Source: G963665925 sp963676345
GTDB taxonomy: Bacteria > Bacillota > Clostridia > Peptostreptococcales > Acidaminobacteraceae
Reading direction: 5' to 3'
DNA: 64,000 nt
Assembly (NCBI GenBank): GCA_963676345.2
Contig: CAXXTS010000004.1
Location: forward strand, 372,001-436,000
Shown here: piece after piece, positions 38,131 through 46,810 of the stretch
Numbering within the stretch: position 1 is the stretch's first letter
Layout: every line of letters starts with the position of its first letter
Program-made: the position numbers and the translations under genes
The notes under the pieces: generated by a model
Seen by the model: only the letters and a program-made list of their open reading frames with translations
The model's database searches: none
What the model was told of the DNA's origin: nothing

Positions 38131-38242
38131 GTCTTAACCTCCCGACCGTTCGAATTTTCTTCCTCTCCTTAGACAAAGCATAGACAGGAATAAATCACTC
38201 ATATTTATATTTTGCATGATGATCCTATTTCACGCGTCCGCA

Positions 38243-39355
38243 CTAGAGCGGACGAACGGTTCCTTGATCTACATGAAAAACTCTAGCAGCTTTTACATAT
38301 TCAGAATCAATCGAATCAACATCTGTAATTGTTATGATTGTCTGAATATCTTGCATCGTTCTAATTAAATCATTTTGTCGTCTGTTATCTAGCTCAGACA
38401 TAACGTCATCAAGCAACAAGATAGGATATTCTCCCACCTCTTCTTTGATGATTTCTATTTCTGACAGCCTAAGAGACAATGCCGCTGTCCGCTGCTGACC
38501 CTGTGAACCAAATTGTCTGATATCAATTTCATTCACAAAAATACCCAGGTCATCCCTATGGGGGCCAACACTGGTATATCCGCGCTTTAAATCGCTCTCA
38601 TATGCAGCTTCTAAACGCTCTATAAACGCCATATATATTGTATCATATTCATCCGTATTTTTTACTTTAATATTAGATAAATACGTAATCTTTAATGACT
38701 CTTTTCCGTCCGTAATACCAAAGTGTATATCCTTGCTCATTTCACTGAGTTTATTCAAAAATAATCTTCTTGAAAGTATGACTTCCGTTCCGGATTTAGC
38801 CAATTTTTCGTCCCATACTGGGCGCATGGATTCCATGGATTTCTTATACGGAATTTTTTTTAGGAGTTCGTTGCGCTGTCCCATAATACGCATATATTCA
38901 ATGATGCCGCGACAGTATTTAGGACTTATTTGAGACAACTCACGGTCAATAAAGCGCCGTCGTTCAGCCGGCCCTTCTTTTATCAGTCGTAAGTCTTCAG
39001 GAGAAAAAAGAACAATGTTAAGTGCGCCAAATAAATCCGCTCTCTTGTGAAGTCGGCTTCCATTGACCCTAATGTCCTTTTCTGCTTGTTTATTCAATCT
39101 GAAGTCAATAGAGACGTCTGTGTATTCCTTTTGAGCATGAACACGTACCTGCGCTTGCTCTGCCGTCATATTAAGCAAATCTTTGTCTTTATTGGTTCGA
39201 AATGACTTTCCGAAGCCTGTAACGTAAATGGACTCTAATAGATTTGTCTTACCTTGTGCATTGTTACCGATAAAAATATTAAGCTTAGGACTCAGCTCTA
39301 AACTTGCTGAATCATAATTACGGTAGTTTTTTAAATACAACTGGTCTATATACAA
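38243..39355 (-). CDS. recF: DNA replication and repair protein RecF
   Basis: A 370-residue ABC-type ATPase. YIDQLYLKNYRNYDSASLEL, then FIGNNAQGKTNLLESIYVTG (Walker A), RRFIDRELSQISP and GSQGQQRTAALSLRLSE (signature), and LLLDDVMSELDNRRQ (Walker B) are all present. It binds single-strand gaps and loads RecA with RecO and RecR. It starts 11 bp after rlbA, in the usual dnaN-rlbA-recF order. Confidence 0.97.
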   Translation of the reverse strand: MYIDQLYLKNYRNYDSASLELSPKLNIFIGNNAQGKTNLLESIYVTGFGKSFRTNKDKDLLNMTAEQAQVRVHAQKEYTDVSIDFRLNKQAEKDIRVNGSRLHKRADLFGALNIVLFSPEDLRLIKEGPAERRRFIDRELSQISPKYCRGIIEYMRIMGQRNELLKKIPYKKSMESMRPVWDEKLAKSGTEVILSRRLFLNKLSEMSKDIHFGITDGKESLKITYLSNIKVKNTDEYDTIYMAFIERLEAAYESDLKRGYTSVGPHRDDLGIFVNEIDIRQFGSQGQQRTAALSLRLSEIEIIKEEVGEYPILLLDDVMSELDNRRQNDLIRTMQDIQTIITITDVDSIDSEYVKAARVFHVDQGTVRPL

Positions 39356-39366
39356 ACGATCACCGC

Positions 39367-39612
39367 CTATATTTCTGAAACCACCTTGCAGCTCATAATT
39401 TCTGCAATATTGCCATTTTCATCCGGTATGTACAAATCTACAATATCGCCATCATGCAGCTTCTTGCCTCGTGATGTACAAACTTCGCCATTGACGCGAA
39501 CCATTTCTTCTTTTATGAACAGCTTTGCAACGCCACCTGAATCAACCAGCTCTGAGAATTTGAGAAATTGATCGAGTTTTATATATTCTGTGCTGATAGT
39601 AACTTCCTGCAT
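39367..39612 (-). CDS. rlbA: S4-domain protein RlbA (YaaA)
   Basis: An 81-residue RNA-binding protein. The ATG at 39612 has AAGGAGG five bases upstream; a more distant in-frame start at 39630 does not. EYIKLDQFLKFSELVDSGGV, AKLFIKEEMVRVNGEVCTSR and GKKLHDGDIVDL form the S4 domain. The Bacillus homologue is linked to ribosome assembly or biofilm. Placed between dnaN and recF as normal. Confidence 0.92.
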   Translation of the reverse strand: MQEVTISTEYIKLDQFLKFSELVDSGGVAKLFIKEEMVRVNGEVCTSRGKKLHDGDIVDLYIPDENGNIAEIMSCKVVSEI

Positions 39613-39677
39613 ATGAACCTCCTTATACAAAGGACAGAAGCCCCCACAGCTGTGAGGACTTCGATTTATCGACTGAC

Positions 39678-40790
39678 TTAAGATACACTTGCAATGCGTA
39701 CAGGTGTCACAATATACGTATAGTTCTCATGATCTGATGGCATCATAACACATGGACTAACACTGCTTGTAAGTTTCATCGTTACATCTTCACAATCCAT
39801 GACTTTAAGTGCATCTGTGAGATACTTGGGATTGAATCCGATTTCAAGGTCTTGCCCTTCTAAAGTGATCAGAACTTCTTCATCCACACTTCCCATTTCT
39901 GTGTTGGAAGTGATGTGCATGCTGCGGTCTCTGATTGAAAGTTTTATAGAGTTGTTTTTACCTTCTCTTGCCATTAGACTGGCTCTTTCTATACCACTGA
40001 GCAGGTCTGCTGTTTTGACACTCAGTTCAGACTTGAACTCTTTTGGCTGAATCATTTCATACTGAATGAACTCACCTTCAAGAATTCTGGAAACAATTTT
40101 TACATCTTCCACACTGACCAAGATATGTTTTTCTGTAAACGAAATTTTAACGGTCTCATCGCCATCATAGCCACCTAGAATACGATTGATTTCAGATAGT
40201 GTCTTACCTGGAACAACAGCTTGCTCATTCATCTGAGAATCGATACGTGCTTTTCTAATGGCCAATCTATAGCCGTCTATACTTACGATTGTAATATTAT
40301 TTTCTTCAACCTTAATGAGTGAACCGGTCAGTATTGGCTTGGAATCATTTTGGCTGATTGCGAAAATGGTTTGTCTGATCATGTTGCTGAGAAGATCCTG
40401 TTGCATTTCAAATGAATGTATATCTTCAACTTCAGGCAGCTCTGGATACTCAACTGCAGGCTGTCCTACTAAATTGAATTCTGACTTCTCGCACAAAATA
40501 CGAACATTATGGTTCTCGTCGACTGAAATCTCCACTTGTGCATTTGGTAACTTACGGATGATTTCACCAAAGATACGTGATGAAACAACAATGCCACCAG
40601 GCACTTCGATGTTTGCATTTATATTAGTTTCTATACCTATACTTAAATCATTACCTGTGAGTTTTAGTTTGTCGTTGTTCGACTCAAGTAGAATGCCTTT
40701 AAGAATTGGCAGGGTTGTTTTTGTAGATACAGCTTTTTGAACGATGTTGATTCCTGCTGCAAGGTCTTTTTGCTGACAAGAAAACTTCAT
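39678..40790 (-). CDS. dnaN: DNA polymerase III beta subunit (sliding clamp)
   Basis: A 370-residue clamp made of three repeated domains. MKFSCQQKDLAAGINIVQKA at the start, RIFGEIIRKLPNAQVEISV in domain 1, FAISQNDSKPILTGSLIKV in domain 2 and ILIT-like MDCEDVTMKLTSSVSPCVMM near the C-terminus fit DnaN. A dimer encircles DNA and tethers polymerase III. It is separated from dnaA by 250 bp holding DnaA boxes and a terminator, so it may have its own promoter. Confidence 0.98.
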   Translation of the reverse strand: MKFSCQQKDLAAGINIVQKAVSTKTTLPILKGILLESNNDKLKLTGNDLSIGIETNINANIEVPGGIVVSSRIFGEIIRKLPNAQVEISVDENHNVRILCEKSEFNLVGQPAVEYPELPEVEDIHSFEMQQDLLSNMIRQTIFAISQNDSKPILTGSLIKVEENNITIVSIDGYRLAIRKARIDSQMNEQAVVPGKTLSEINRILGGYDGDETVKISFTEKHILVSVEDVKIVSRILEGEFIQYEMIQPKEFKSELSVKTADLLSGIERASLMAREGKNNSIKLSIRDRSMHITSNTEMGSVDEEVLITLEGQDLEIGFNPKYLTDALKVMDCEDVTMKLTSSVSPCVMMPSDHENYTYIVTPVRIASVS

Positions 40791-40948
40791 GTGGATAACC
40801 TCCCGTCAAATATGTATTGAAAGCCCTAATAAAACAATAATAATTATTATAGTCATAGTAATAGGCCCTGTTAATTTGTTTAAAACACAGTAAACCCATT
40901 GTCTTGTAAAGCGTTAAGCCTGTGAGGAAATTGTGAATAAGTTCAAGA

Positions 40949-40987
40949 AAACGGGCAAGTTATACACTGTTTCTATCTTGCCCGTTT
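40949..40987. terminator. hairpin with a DnaA-like box in its loop, after dnaA
   Basis: AAACGGGCAAG pairs with CTTGCCCGTTT. The 17-base loop contains TTATACACT, one base from the DnaA-box TTATACACA found twice nearby. It is 50 bp after the dnaA stop and can act as a terminator, though the T tract is short. Confidence 0.6.
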
Positions 40988-40996
40988 GAGTTAAAG

Positions 40997-41041
40997 TTAT
41001 ACACAGATTCACTATGGTTATACACAGGATTTTGTGGATTA
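40997..41041. other. DnaA-box cluster between dnaA and dnaN
   Basis: TTATACACA at 40997-41005 and 41018-41026 are DnaA boxes of the TTATNCACA type. TGTGGATTA at 41033-41041 is a looser box on the other strand, overlapping the dnaA stop. This forms the downstream half of a bipartite oriC. Confidence 0.7.
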
Positions 41042-42373
41042 TTCACCCAGAATCTCTTTTTTAAGTTTTTCCAGTTTATCACCGACATCTGGTTTTTCAT
41101 TTTTTTCCTTTAAAATCTTATCGTAAGCATGAATGACCGTTGTATGATCTCGCCCACCGAATTCTTCTCCGATTTTAGGGAGAGAGAGATCTGTCATTTC
41201 ACGGCACAAGAACATGGCAATTTGTCTTGGATAAGATATGGCCCGCGTTCTTCGTTTGGATTCAAGGTCTTCAATTTTCAAATTATAGTACTGTGAAACG
41301 ACATCCTTAATGAGAGCCACAGTAACTTGTTTTGGCCTAGATGAAGAAATGATATCTTTTAAAGCTTCTTGAGAGAGCTCAACTGAGATTTCTTTATTCG
41401 TTAGTGATGAGTATGCAATAATACGTGTTAATGCACCTTCGAGCTCACGAATATTAGATTTTATCTTTTTAGCAATAAATTCAAATACTTCGTTTGGAAT
41501 ATCAATGCTGTCAACTTCAGCTTTTTTTCTGAGAATGGCAATTCGCGTTTCAAAATCGGGTGCTTGTATGTCTGTGATGAGACCCCATTCAAAACGAGAA
41601 CGCAGTCGGTCTTCCAGCGTTGGGATTTCCTTAGGTGGTCGATCACTTGAAACGATAATTTGCTTGTTTGCTTCATATAATGCGTTAAATGTGTGGAAGA
41701 ATTCTTCCTGGGTCCGTTCTTTGCCTGCAATAAACTGAATGTCATCGACCAGAAGGACGTCAACATGACGATACTTATTGCGGAACTCTTCGTTTTTGTC
41801 ATCTTTAATAGAGTTGATCAGCTCATTTGTAAACTTTTCACTGGATACATAGACCACTTTACTAATTGGATTGCTGTCTAGAATATAATGTCCAATGGCA
41901 TGCATCAAGTGGGTTTTACCGAGTCCAACCCCCCCATAGATGAAGAGCGGGTTATAAGCTTTCGCAGGTGATTCTGCAACAGCGAGTGAGGCTGCGTGTG
42001 CAAACCGGTTGGAGTTGCCGATGACAAATTCATCAAAGACGTATTTAGGATTGAGAAGTGGTGCCTCGAACCCTTCCTTATCACGCAGAATGTCTTCGGT
42101 GTCCTCTTGAATGTAAGCTTTTTCACCTGGAATAATGAATTCAAGATCGTATGAAACGGATGTTACCTGCTTAATTGCATTTGCAATAAGTTGTACATAA
42201 CGATTCTCGAGTATTTCCTTGTTGAATTCGTTAGGGACCCCTAACAGAATTATTTTTCCTTTGATCGCGATGGGCTCAATTGTCTTTAACCAAGTGTTGA
42301 AACTTACTTCGGTAAGCTCACTTTTAATTAAGGTTAATGTTTTATCCCATATTTCACGAACGTTTAAGTCCAT
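41039..42373 (-). CDS. dnaA: chromosomal replication initiator DnaA
   Basis: A 444-residue initiator. Domain I (residues 1-80) begins DLNVREIWDKTLTLIKSELT. Domain III has the Walker A in PLFIYGGVGLGKTHLMHAIG, Walker B in VDVLLVDDIQFIAGK and ISV sequences after. Domain IV contains the DNA-binding loop GRDHTTVIHAYDKI. It binds DnaA boxes and opens the origin. The gene points left while rpmH points right, so oriC lies in the 570-bp gap upstream. Confidence 0.98.
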   Translation of the reverse strand: MDLNVREIWDKTLTLIKSELTEVSFNTWLKTIEPIAIKGKIILLGVPNEFNKEILENRYVQLIANAIKQVTSVSYDLEFIIPGEKAYIQEDTEDILRDKEGFEAPLLNPKYVFDEFVIGNSNRFAHAASLAVAESPAKAYNPLFIYGGVGLGKTHLMHAIGHYILDSNPISKVVYVSSEKFTNELINSIKDDKNEEFRNKYRHVDVLLVDDIQFIAGKERTQEEFFHTFNALYEANKQIIVSSDRPPKEIPTLEDRLRSRFEWGLITDIQAPDFETRIAILRKKAEVDSIDIPNEVFEFIAKKIKSNIRELEGALTRIIAYSSLTNKEISVELSQEALKDIISSSRPKQVTVALIKDVVSQYYNLKIEDLESKRRTRAISYPRQIAMFLCREMTDLSLPKIGEEFGGRDHTTVIHAYDKILKEKNEKPDVGDKLEKLKKEILGE

Positions 42374-42900
42374 GGTTTAACCCCCTATATATATGGATAG
42401 AAATTATTTAGTCCACAATATATACACAGATTTTGTGAATAACTTCTACTAAATATGCTATATGAAGACAAAAAAAGATATTCACAAGTGAAAAATCAAC
42501 TTGTGGAATATCTAATAAGTCGATTGATCATTCTTAATACTATACACAATATCAAGAATACGGATCTTCAGCTCTCCACAACCATAAAAGGGTTGATATT
42601 GATATAAAGCTGAAGACTATCAACGATATATTAACAGTACTATCCACAATTCATGGTGTAAATGAATAATCTGGATGAAACATTCACATATCAACAGCGA
42701 AATTAATCATAACAAATATCTGTCGACATTTCAATTATAATATAATAATTATCCACAGGGAAGTGCTTTGTGGATAACTTTTTGGAGAAATTTTTTATTC
42801 ACATGTTGATTTTTGAAATCTTCCTTTATATAATGAGGAAGGTTTTTTAAAAAAGGGTTGAAAACACATATATAAAGGAAGATTAAAAGTCCATCTAATT
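42374..42900. other. oriC upstream subregion (dnaA-rpmH intergenic)
   Basis: A 530-bp AT-rich stretch with many DnaA boxes. Perfect boxes are TTATCCACA at 42749-42757 and TGTGGATAA at 42769-42777. Looser ones include TATACACA (42421, 42541), TTGTGGAAT near 42510, and TATCCACAA near 42641. The run of A/T before 42749 (TCAATTATAATATAATAATT) is a candidate unwinding element. The layout fits a Gram-positive bipartite oriC. Confidence 0.88.
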
Positions 42901-42903
42901 TCC

Positions 42904-42932
42904 TTGACAAGCCTAGGGCTTGACGTTATAAT
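42904..42932 (+). promoter_or_regulatory. strong sigma-A promoter of rpmH
   Basis: TTGACA, a 17-bp spacer and TATAAT, a perfect consensus promoter. Transcription goes into rpmH and away from oriC. Confidence 0.88.
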
Positions 42933-43007
42933 TATTTAGCGGACTTTGTGTATTCGACTATTAAGCATATTTTCATATATGATTTTATGACAGGGGAGGT
43001 GTATTCG

Positions 43008-43142
43008 GTGAAAAGAACTTATCAACCAAAGAAGCGTCAGCGTAAGGTGGAGCACGGATTCAGAAAGAGAATGCGTACTAAATCAGGCCGTAACGTTCTT
43101 AAAAACAGAAGAAAAAGAGGCAGAAAAAGCTTGACTGCATAA
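43008..43142 (+). CDS. rpmH: 50S ribosomal protein L34
   Basis: A 44-residue protein with a GTG start at 43008 and GGGGAGGTG upstream. The sequence KRTYQPKKRQRKVEHGFRKR plus MRTKSGRNVLKNRRKRGRKS is the standard L34. In-frame codons upstream to 42948 do not belong to the gene. It is the first gene right of oriC. Confidence 0.97.
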   Translation: MKRTYQPKKRQRKVEHGFRKRMRTKSGRNVLKNRRKRGRKSLTA

Positions 43143-43165
43143 GACCGCGATACGTGGTCTTTTTT
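43141..43165 (+). terminator. short terminator after rpmH
   Basis: AAGACC and GGTCT, with partly pairing CGCGATACG between, are followed by seven T. It overlaps the rpmH stop codon. It may lower, not stop, transcription of rnpA. Confidence 0.7.
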
Positions 43166-43250
43166 GCAATTTAGAAAATCTTTCATTACGATTTGGATGG
43201 AATAAATATTTCTAAAGGAAGTCAAAAATCAGTAAAACGGAGGATGCACT

Positions 43251-43589
43251 GTGGGATTAGTTAGTCTCAGAAACAGTCGGGAATTCCATGCCGTTTATAA
43301 ACGGGGCCGATCGGTCGTCACAAAATATATTGTGATGTATTATAAAAAAAATGACTTAGACGAAAACCGTGTTGGCATATCCGTGAGTAAGAAGGTTGGC
43401 AAAGCAGTCGTCCGCAATAGGGTAAAGCGCCTTATAAAGGAAACATTTCGACTCAGAGCCGATTCTATAGAAAAAGGATATGATATCGTATTTGTAGCGA
43501 GGGTTCGTATGAATCGCGCGACTTTTAAAGATACGAGCCGTGAAATGAACCGCGTACTTAAGGAATTACAAAAAAGAAATCAGGTGTAG
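43251..43589 (+). CDS. rnpA: ribonuclease P protein component
   Basis: A 112-residue basic protein with a GTG start and GGAGG seven bases upstream. LVSLRNSREFHAVYKRGRSV and VGISVSKKVGKAVVRNRVKR (the RNR motif), then LIKETFRL and YDIVFVARV are RnpA signatures. It helps RNase P RNA process tRNA 5' ends. Normal length. Confidence 0.96.
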   Translation: MGLVSLRNSREFHAVYKRGRSVVTKYIVMYYKKNDLDENRVGISVSKKVGKAVVRNRVKRLIKETFRLRADSIEKGYDIVFVARVRMNRATFKDTSREMNRVLKELQKRNQV

Positions 43590-43592
43590 ATT

Positions 43593-43802
43593 TTGAAAAA
43601 AATGATCATTTTTCTACTCAGGCTATACAAGCGTTATGTATCACCATTTTTGGGAAACAACTGCAGGTATTATCCGACGTGCTCTGAATATTCGATGGAG
43701 GCGGTCGAAAAATATGGCGCTGCAAAAGGTGGTCTAATGGGTTTGAAGAGAATTATGAGATGTCATCCATTTCATCCAGGCGGATATGATCCCGTGGAGT
43801 AA
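43593..43802 (+). CDS. yidD: membrane protein insertion efficiency factor YidD
   Basis: A 69-residue protein with a TTG start, AGGTG six bases before it. RLYKRYVSPFLGNNCRYYPT, CSEYSMEAVEKYG, and RIMRCHPFHPGGYDPV are typical of YidD, with three conserved Cys. It supports YidC-dependent membrane insertion. It follows rnpA after 3 bp. Confidence 0.95.
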   Translation: MKKMIIFLLRLYKRYVSPFLGNNCRYYPTCSEYSMEAVEKYGAAKGGLMGLKRIMRCHPFHPGGYDPVE

Positions 43803-43830
43803 TGGATGGGTTGAATAGGAGGATAATTCG

Positions 43831-44544
43831 TTGGATTTTATATATCGCGCACTCGGAGGACTACTTGGTGGAGTGTATGGTTTTGTTGGCAGTTACTGGC
43901 TGGCAATTGTCTTTTTTACAATAATTGTAAAATTCTTACTTGTTCCACTATCATTTAAGCAGATTCAGTCTACAAAAGCAATGAATGATGTACAACCAAA
44001 GCTAAAGGCCCTTCAAGAAAAATATAAAAATGATAAAGAAACATTAAATATCAAAATGATGGAGCTTTATAAAGAGCACAACATCAATCCTTTAGCAGGA
44101 TGTCTTCCTCTAGTTATTCAAATGCCTATACTCATTGGTCTATTTGGTGTTTTAAGAAAACCAGCAGAATATGTTTTTGGCGGTGATGCTTCACTTGCGA
44201 GTCAAGCATTGAATCAGGGTTTCTTGTGGGTTTCGGATTTAAGTGTACCGGATTCACTTGGCGCACTTGTAGATACTGGTGTTCCATTCTTAAATGGTCT
44301 ACCTGGCATTCTACCTATTCTAGCTGCATTGACAACATATCTGTCTATGGTATTTGTAGGCGGTAAGAAACAGCAGCAGGCAAATCAGCAAATGCAAACA
44401 ATGCAAATGATGATGCCACTGATGATTTTATGGTTTGGTACGACAATGTCCGCTGGCCTTATGATTTATTGGGTTGTAAGTAATTCATTCCAAATAGGAC
44501 AGCAAATCATCGTGCCGAAGTTAGCTAATAAGGAGGCGGCTTAA
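43831..44544 (+). CDS. yidC: YidC/Oxa1 membrane insertase (SpoIIIJ type)
   Basis: A 237-residue insertase with a TTG start and GGAGG eight bases upstream. It has about five membrane helices: an N-terminal YGFVGSYWLAIVFFTIIVKF, the MNDVQPKLKALQEKYKNDKE cytoplasmic hairpin, PLAGCLPLVIQMPILIGLFG, GILPILAALTTYLSMVFVGG and MPLMILWFGTTMSAGLMIYW. There is no lipoprotein-type signal peptide, unlike Bacillus SpoIIIJ. It inserts membrane proteins and sits in the normal rnpA-yidD-yidC-jag string. Confidence 0.95.
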   Translation: MDFIYRALGGLLGGVYGFVGSYWLAIVFFTIIVKFLLVPLSFKQIQSTKAMNDVQPKLKALQEKYKNDKETLNIKMMELYKEHNINPLAGCLPLVIQMPILIGLFGVLRKPAEYVFGGDASLASQALNQGFLWVSDLSVPDSLGALVDTGVPFLNGLPGILPILAALTTYLSMVFVGGKKQQQANQQMQTMQMMMPLMILWFGTTMSAGLMIYWVVSNSFQIGQQIIVPKLANKEAA

Positions 44545-44547
44545 GTA

Positions 44548-45183
44548 ATGGACATCATGAGTAACAATGTCGTCGAAAAAACTGGTAAAACAGTTGAAGA
44601 GGCATTAGAACTGGCAGTTATAGCTCTTGATACAACTAAAGATCAAGTTGAATACGAAATTTTAGAAGAGCCATCAAAAGCTTTTCTTGGAATATTTGGC
44701 GGGAACGAAGCAAAAATCCGTGTTAAAAAAATTAAGCATGTTGATCAGATTGCAATTGATTTTTTACAGAGTATGTTAGACGAAATGAATGTCGAAGCAG
44801 AATTTAATGTAGATTTCGATGGCAGTGATTTGTCTATTGAAATGTCAGGTCAGGAAATGGCGCTTTTGATTGGTCGTCGTGGACAGACACTGGATGCACT
44901 TCAATATCTAATTAGCCTTATTGTTAATAAAGACAGAGAAAATTATGTTCGTGTTATTCTCGATACTGAAAACTACAGAGAAAAGAGAAAAGCGACTTTA
45001 GAGAAACTTGCTAAGAGACTTGCAAGAAAGGCTAAAAAGACGCATAAAGATATTGTACTTGAACCTATGAATCCATATGAAAGACGCATCATCCATTCTA
45101 CACTTCAAGGAAATCCATATGTTTCAACAAGAAGTGAAGGGGACGAGCCTTTCAGAAAAGTCATTATCTATTTGAACAAATAA
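44548..45183 (+). CDS. jag: Jag/KhpB RNA-binding protein (SpoIIIJ-associated)
   Basis: A 211-residue protein with the Jag_N domain (VVEKTGKTVEEALELAVIAL, AFLGIFGG), a KH domain (EMALLIGRRGQTLDALQYLI) and an R3H domain (PMNPYERRIIHSTLQGNPYV). It binds RNA and affects cell elongation in some cocci. It starts 3 bp after yidC, and a terminator ends the rpmH-jag group. Confidence 0.93.
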   Translation: MDIMSNNVVEKTGKTVEEALELAVIALDTTKDQVEYEILEEPSKAFLGIFGGNEAKIRVKKIKHVDQIAIDFLQSMLDEMNVEAEFNVDFDGSDLSIEMSGQEMALLIGRRGQTLDALQYLISLIVNKDRENYVRVILDTENYREKRKATLEKLAKRLARKAKKTHKDIVLEPMNPYERRIIHSTLQGNPYVSTRSEGDEPFRKVIIYLNK

Positions 45184-45195
45184 GATATTTACCGA

Positions 45196-45227
45196 AAAAC
45201 CCAGTCATAGTACTGGGTTTTTGTTTA
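45196..45227 (+). terminator. intrinsic terminator after jag
   Basis: AACCCAGT and ACTGGGTT with a T5 run. Separates the rpmH-jag group from mnmE. Confidence 0.85.
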
Positions 45228-45380
45228 TCATAAATCATATTGTACAAAATATGAAGTAAGTATATCACTGTACCTTGGTTCTTGAGATATTTTTATTTCA
45301 ACTTTTGTACTGAGAAGCGGAAAGTGCATATTGATTATAGGCATTTGAGTATGCCATGTGTGAAAATGAGGTGAAAAAGC

Positions 45381-46760
45381 ATGGAATTTGATACAATAGT
45401 TGCGATTGCAACAGCTCCTGGTGAGGGTGCAATTGGGATTATTAGAATCAGTGGTGATGAGTCCCAACGTATTCTTGATGAAGTATTTCGTACAAAAACA
45501 GGAAAAAGAGCCGACGCGTTTGAAAATCGCCTGCTAAAATATGGACATATAGTAGATGCATCAGAGCATGTTATTGATGAAGTTCTTGTCACTTTAATGC
45601 GCGCGCCAAAAACCTATACGCGTGAAGACATTGTTGAGATACACTGTCATGGCGGGATTATTCCGCTCCAAGGTATTGTTAAGCGTATTTTAAAGTGTGG
45701 TGCACGTATGGCTGATGCAGGTGAGTTTACGAAAAGGGCCTTCCTAAATGGACGTCTGGATCTGGCTCAAGCTGAATCGGTTATGGATTTAATCAGTGCC
45801 AAGACCGCTAAGGGCTTTGATGTAGCTTTTGGTCAGCTTGAAGGCGGCCTATCGTCTAAAGTTGCAATATTAAGAGATAGCCTAGTTGCAACGATGGCAC
45901 AGCTTGAAGTGTGTATAGATTATCCAGAAGAGGATATTGAAGAAATCACTTATGGAGAAGTCATAGAAAAGTTATCCACTGTGGAAAAAGGGATTGAAGA
46001 TTTACTTTCATCCTCAGAAACAGGACGGATCATTCGCGATGGGTTATCCACAGTCATTGTCGGTAAACCAAATGTGGGTAAGTCATCATTACTCAATGCA
46101 CTGCTTAAAGAAGCACGTGCAATTGTAACAGATATTCCCGGAACGACGCGTGATATAATTGAAGAGTTTATAAATATTAAAGGGGTGCCGCTTAAGTTGA
46201 TTGATACAGCGGGCATTCGTGAAACCGATGATGTTGTCGAAAAAATAGGGGTTGAAAAGTCAAAGACATTTTTTAATCAGGCGGATTTGATTATCTTTGT
46301 GATCAATGCGTCAGAGGCACTGACAGAAGAGGATGAAGACATCATTGCGCATATTGGTGATAAAAAGGCTATTGTCGTTGTGAATAAGGTAGATTTGCCG
46401 CAAGCGTTCGACATTGATGCGCTTGAGAAACGGTTGCCTGGAAAGACTTTTATTCGCACATCCATGCTTAATGAAAAGGGCATTGATAAAGTGGAGGACC
46501 AGATTGCTGAGCTGGTGTTTGGCGGACAAATTATTCGAAAAGAGAATGCTTATGTTTCAAATATGAGACATATTCGGGCTTTGGAACAAGCTAAAGCCTC
46601 TATCAGGTCTGCAATTGATGCAAGCCAGGCAGGGATGCCTTATGATTTCATTGAAGTAGATACGAAGGATACTTATGAGTATTTGGGTGAAATCACTGGC
46701 GAGACGGTTGAAGAAGATATGATGACAAAAATATTCAGTAATTTCTGTTTAGGAAAGTAA
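45381..46760 (+). CDS. mnmE: tRNA modification GTPase MnmE
   Basis: A 459-residue GTPase. IVAIATAPGEGAIGIIRISG and FTKRAFLNGRLDLAQAESVM are in the folate-binding N-domain. The G domain carries GKPNVGKSSLLNALL, DIPGTTRD, DTAGIRETDDVVE and NKVDL. The C-terminal FCLGK holds the conserved catalytic Cys. With MnmG it adds the carboxymethylaminomethyl group to U34 of certain tRNAs. Confidence 0.97.
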   Translation: MEFDTIVAIATAPGEGAIGIIRISGDESQRILDEVFRTKTGKRADAFENRLLKYGHIVDASEHVIDEVLVTLMRAPKTYTREDIVEIHCHGGIIPLQGIVKRILKCGARMADAGEFTKRAFLNGRLDLAQAESVMDLISAKTAKGFDVAFGQLEGGLSSKVAILRDSLVATMAQLEVCIDYPEEDIEEITYGEVIEKLSTVEKGIEDLLSSSETGRIIRDGLSTVIVGKPNVGKSSLLNALLKEARAIVTDIPGTTRDIIEEFINIKGVPLKLIDTAGIRETDDVVEKIGVEKSKTFFNQADLIIFVINASEALTEEDEDIIAHIGDKKAIVVVNKVDLPQAFDIDALEKRLPGKTFIRTSMLNEKGIDKVEDQIAELVFGGQIIRKENAYVSNMRHIRALEQAKASIRSAIDASQAGMPYDFIEVDTKDTYEYLGEITGETVEEDMMTKIFSNFCLGK

Positions 46761-46810
46761 ATAAAAGTGCGTTATATATGATAAGTATTAATAAAGTATC
46801 GGAGGATGTA

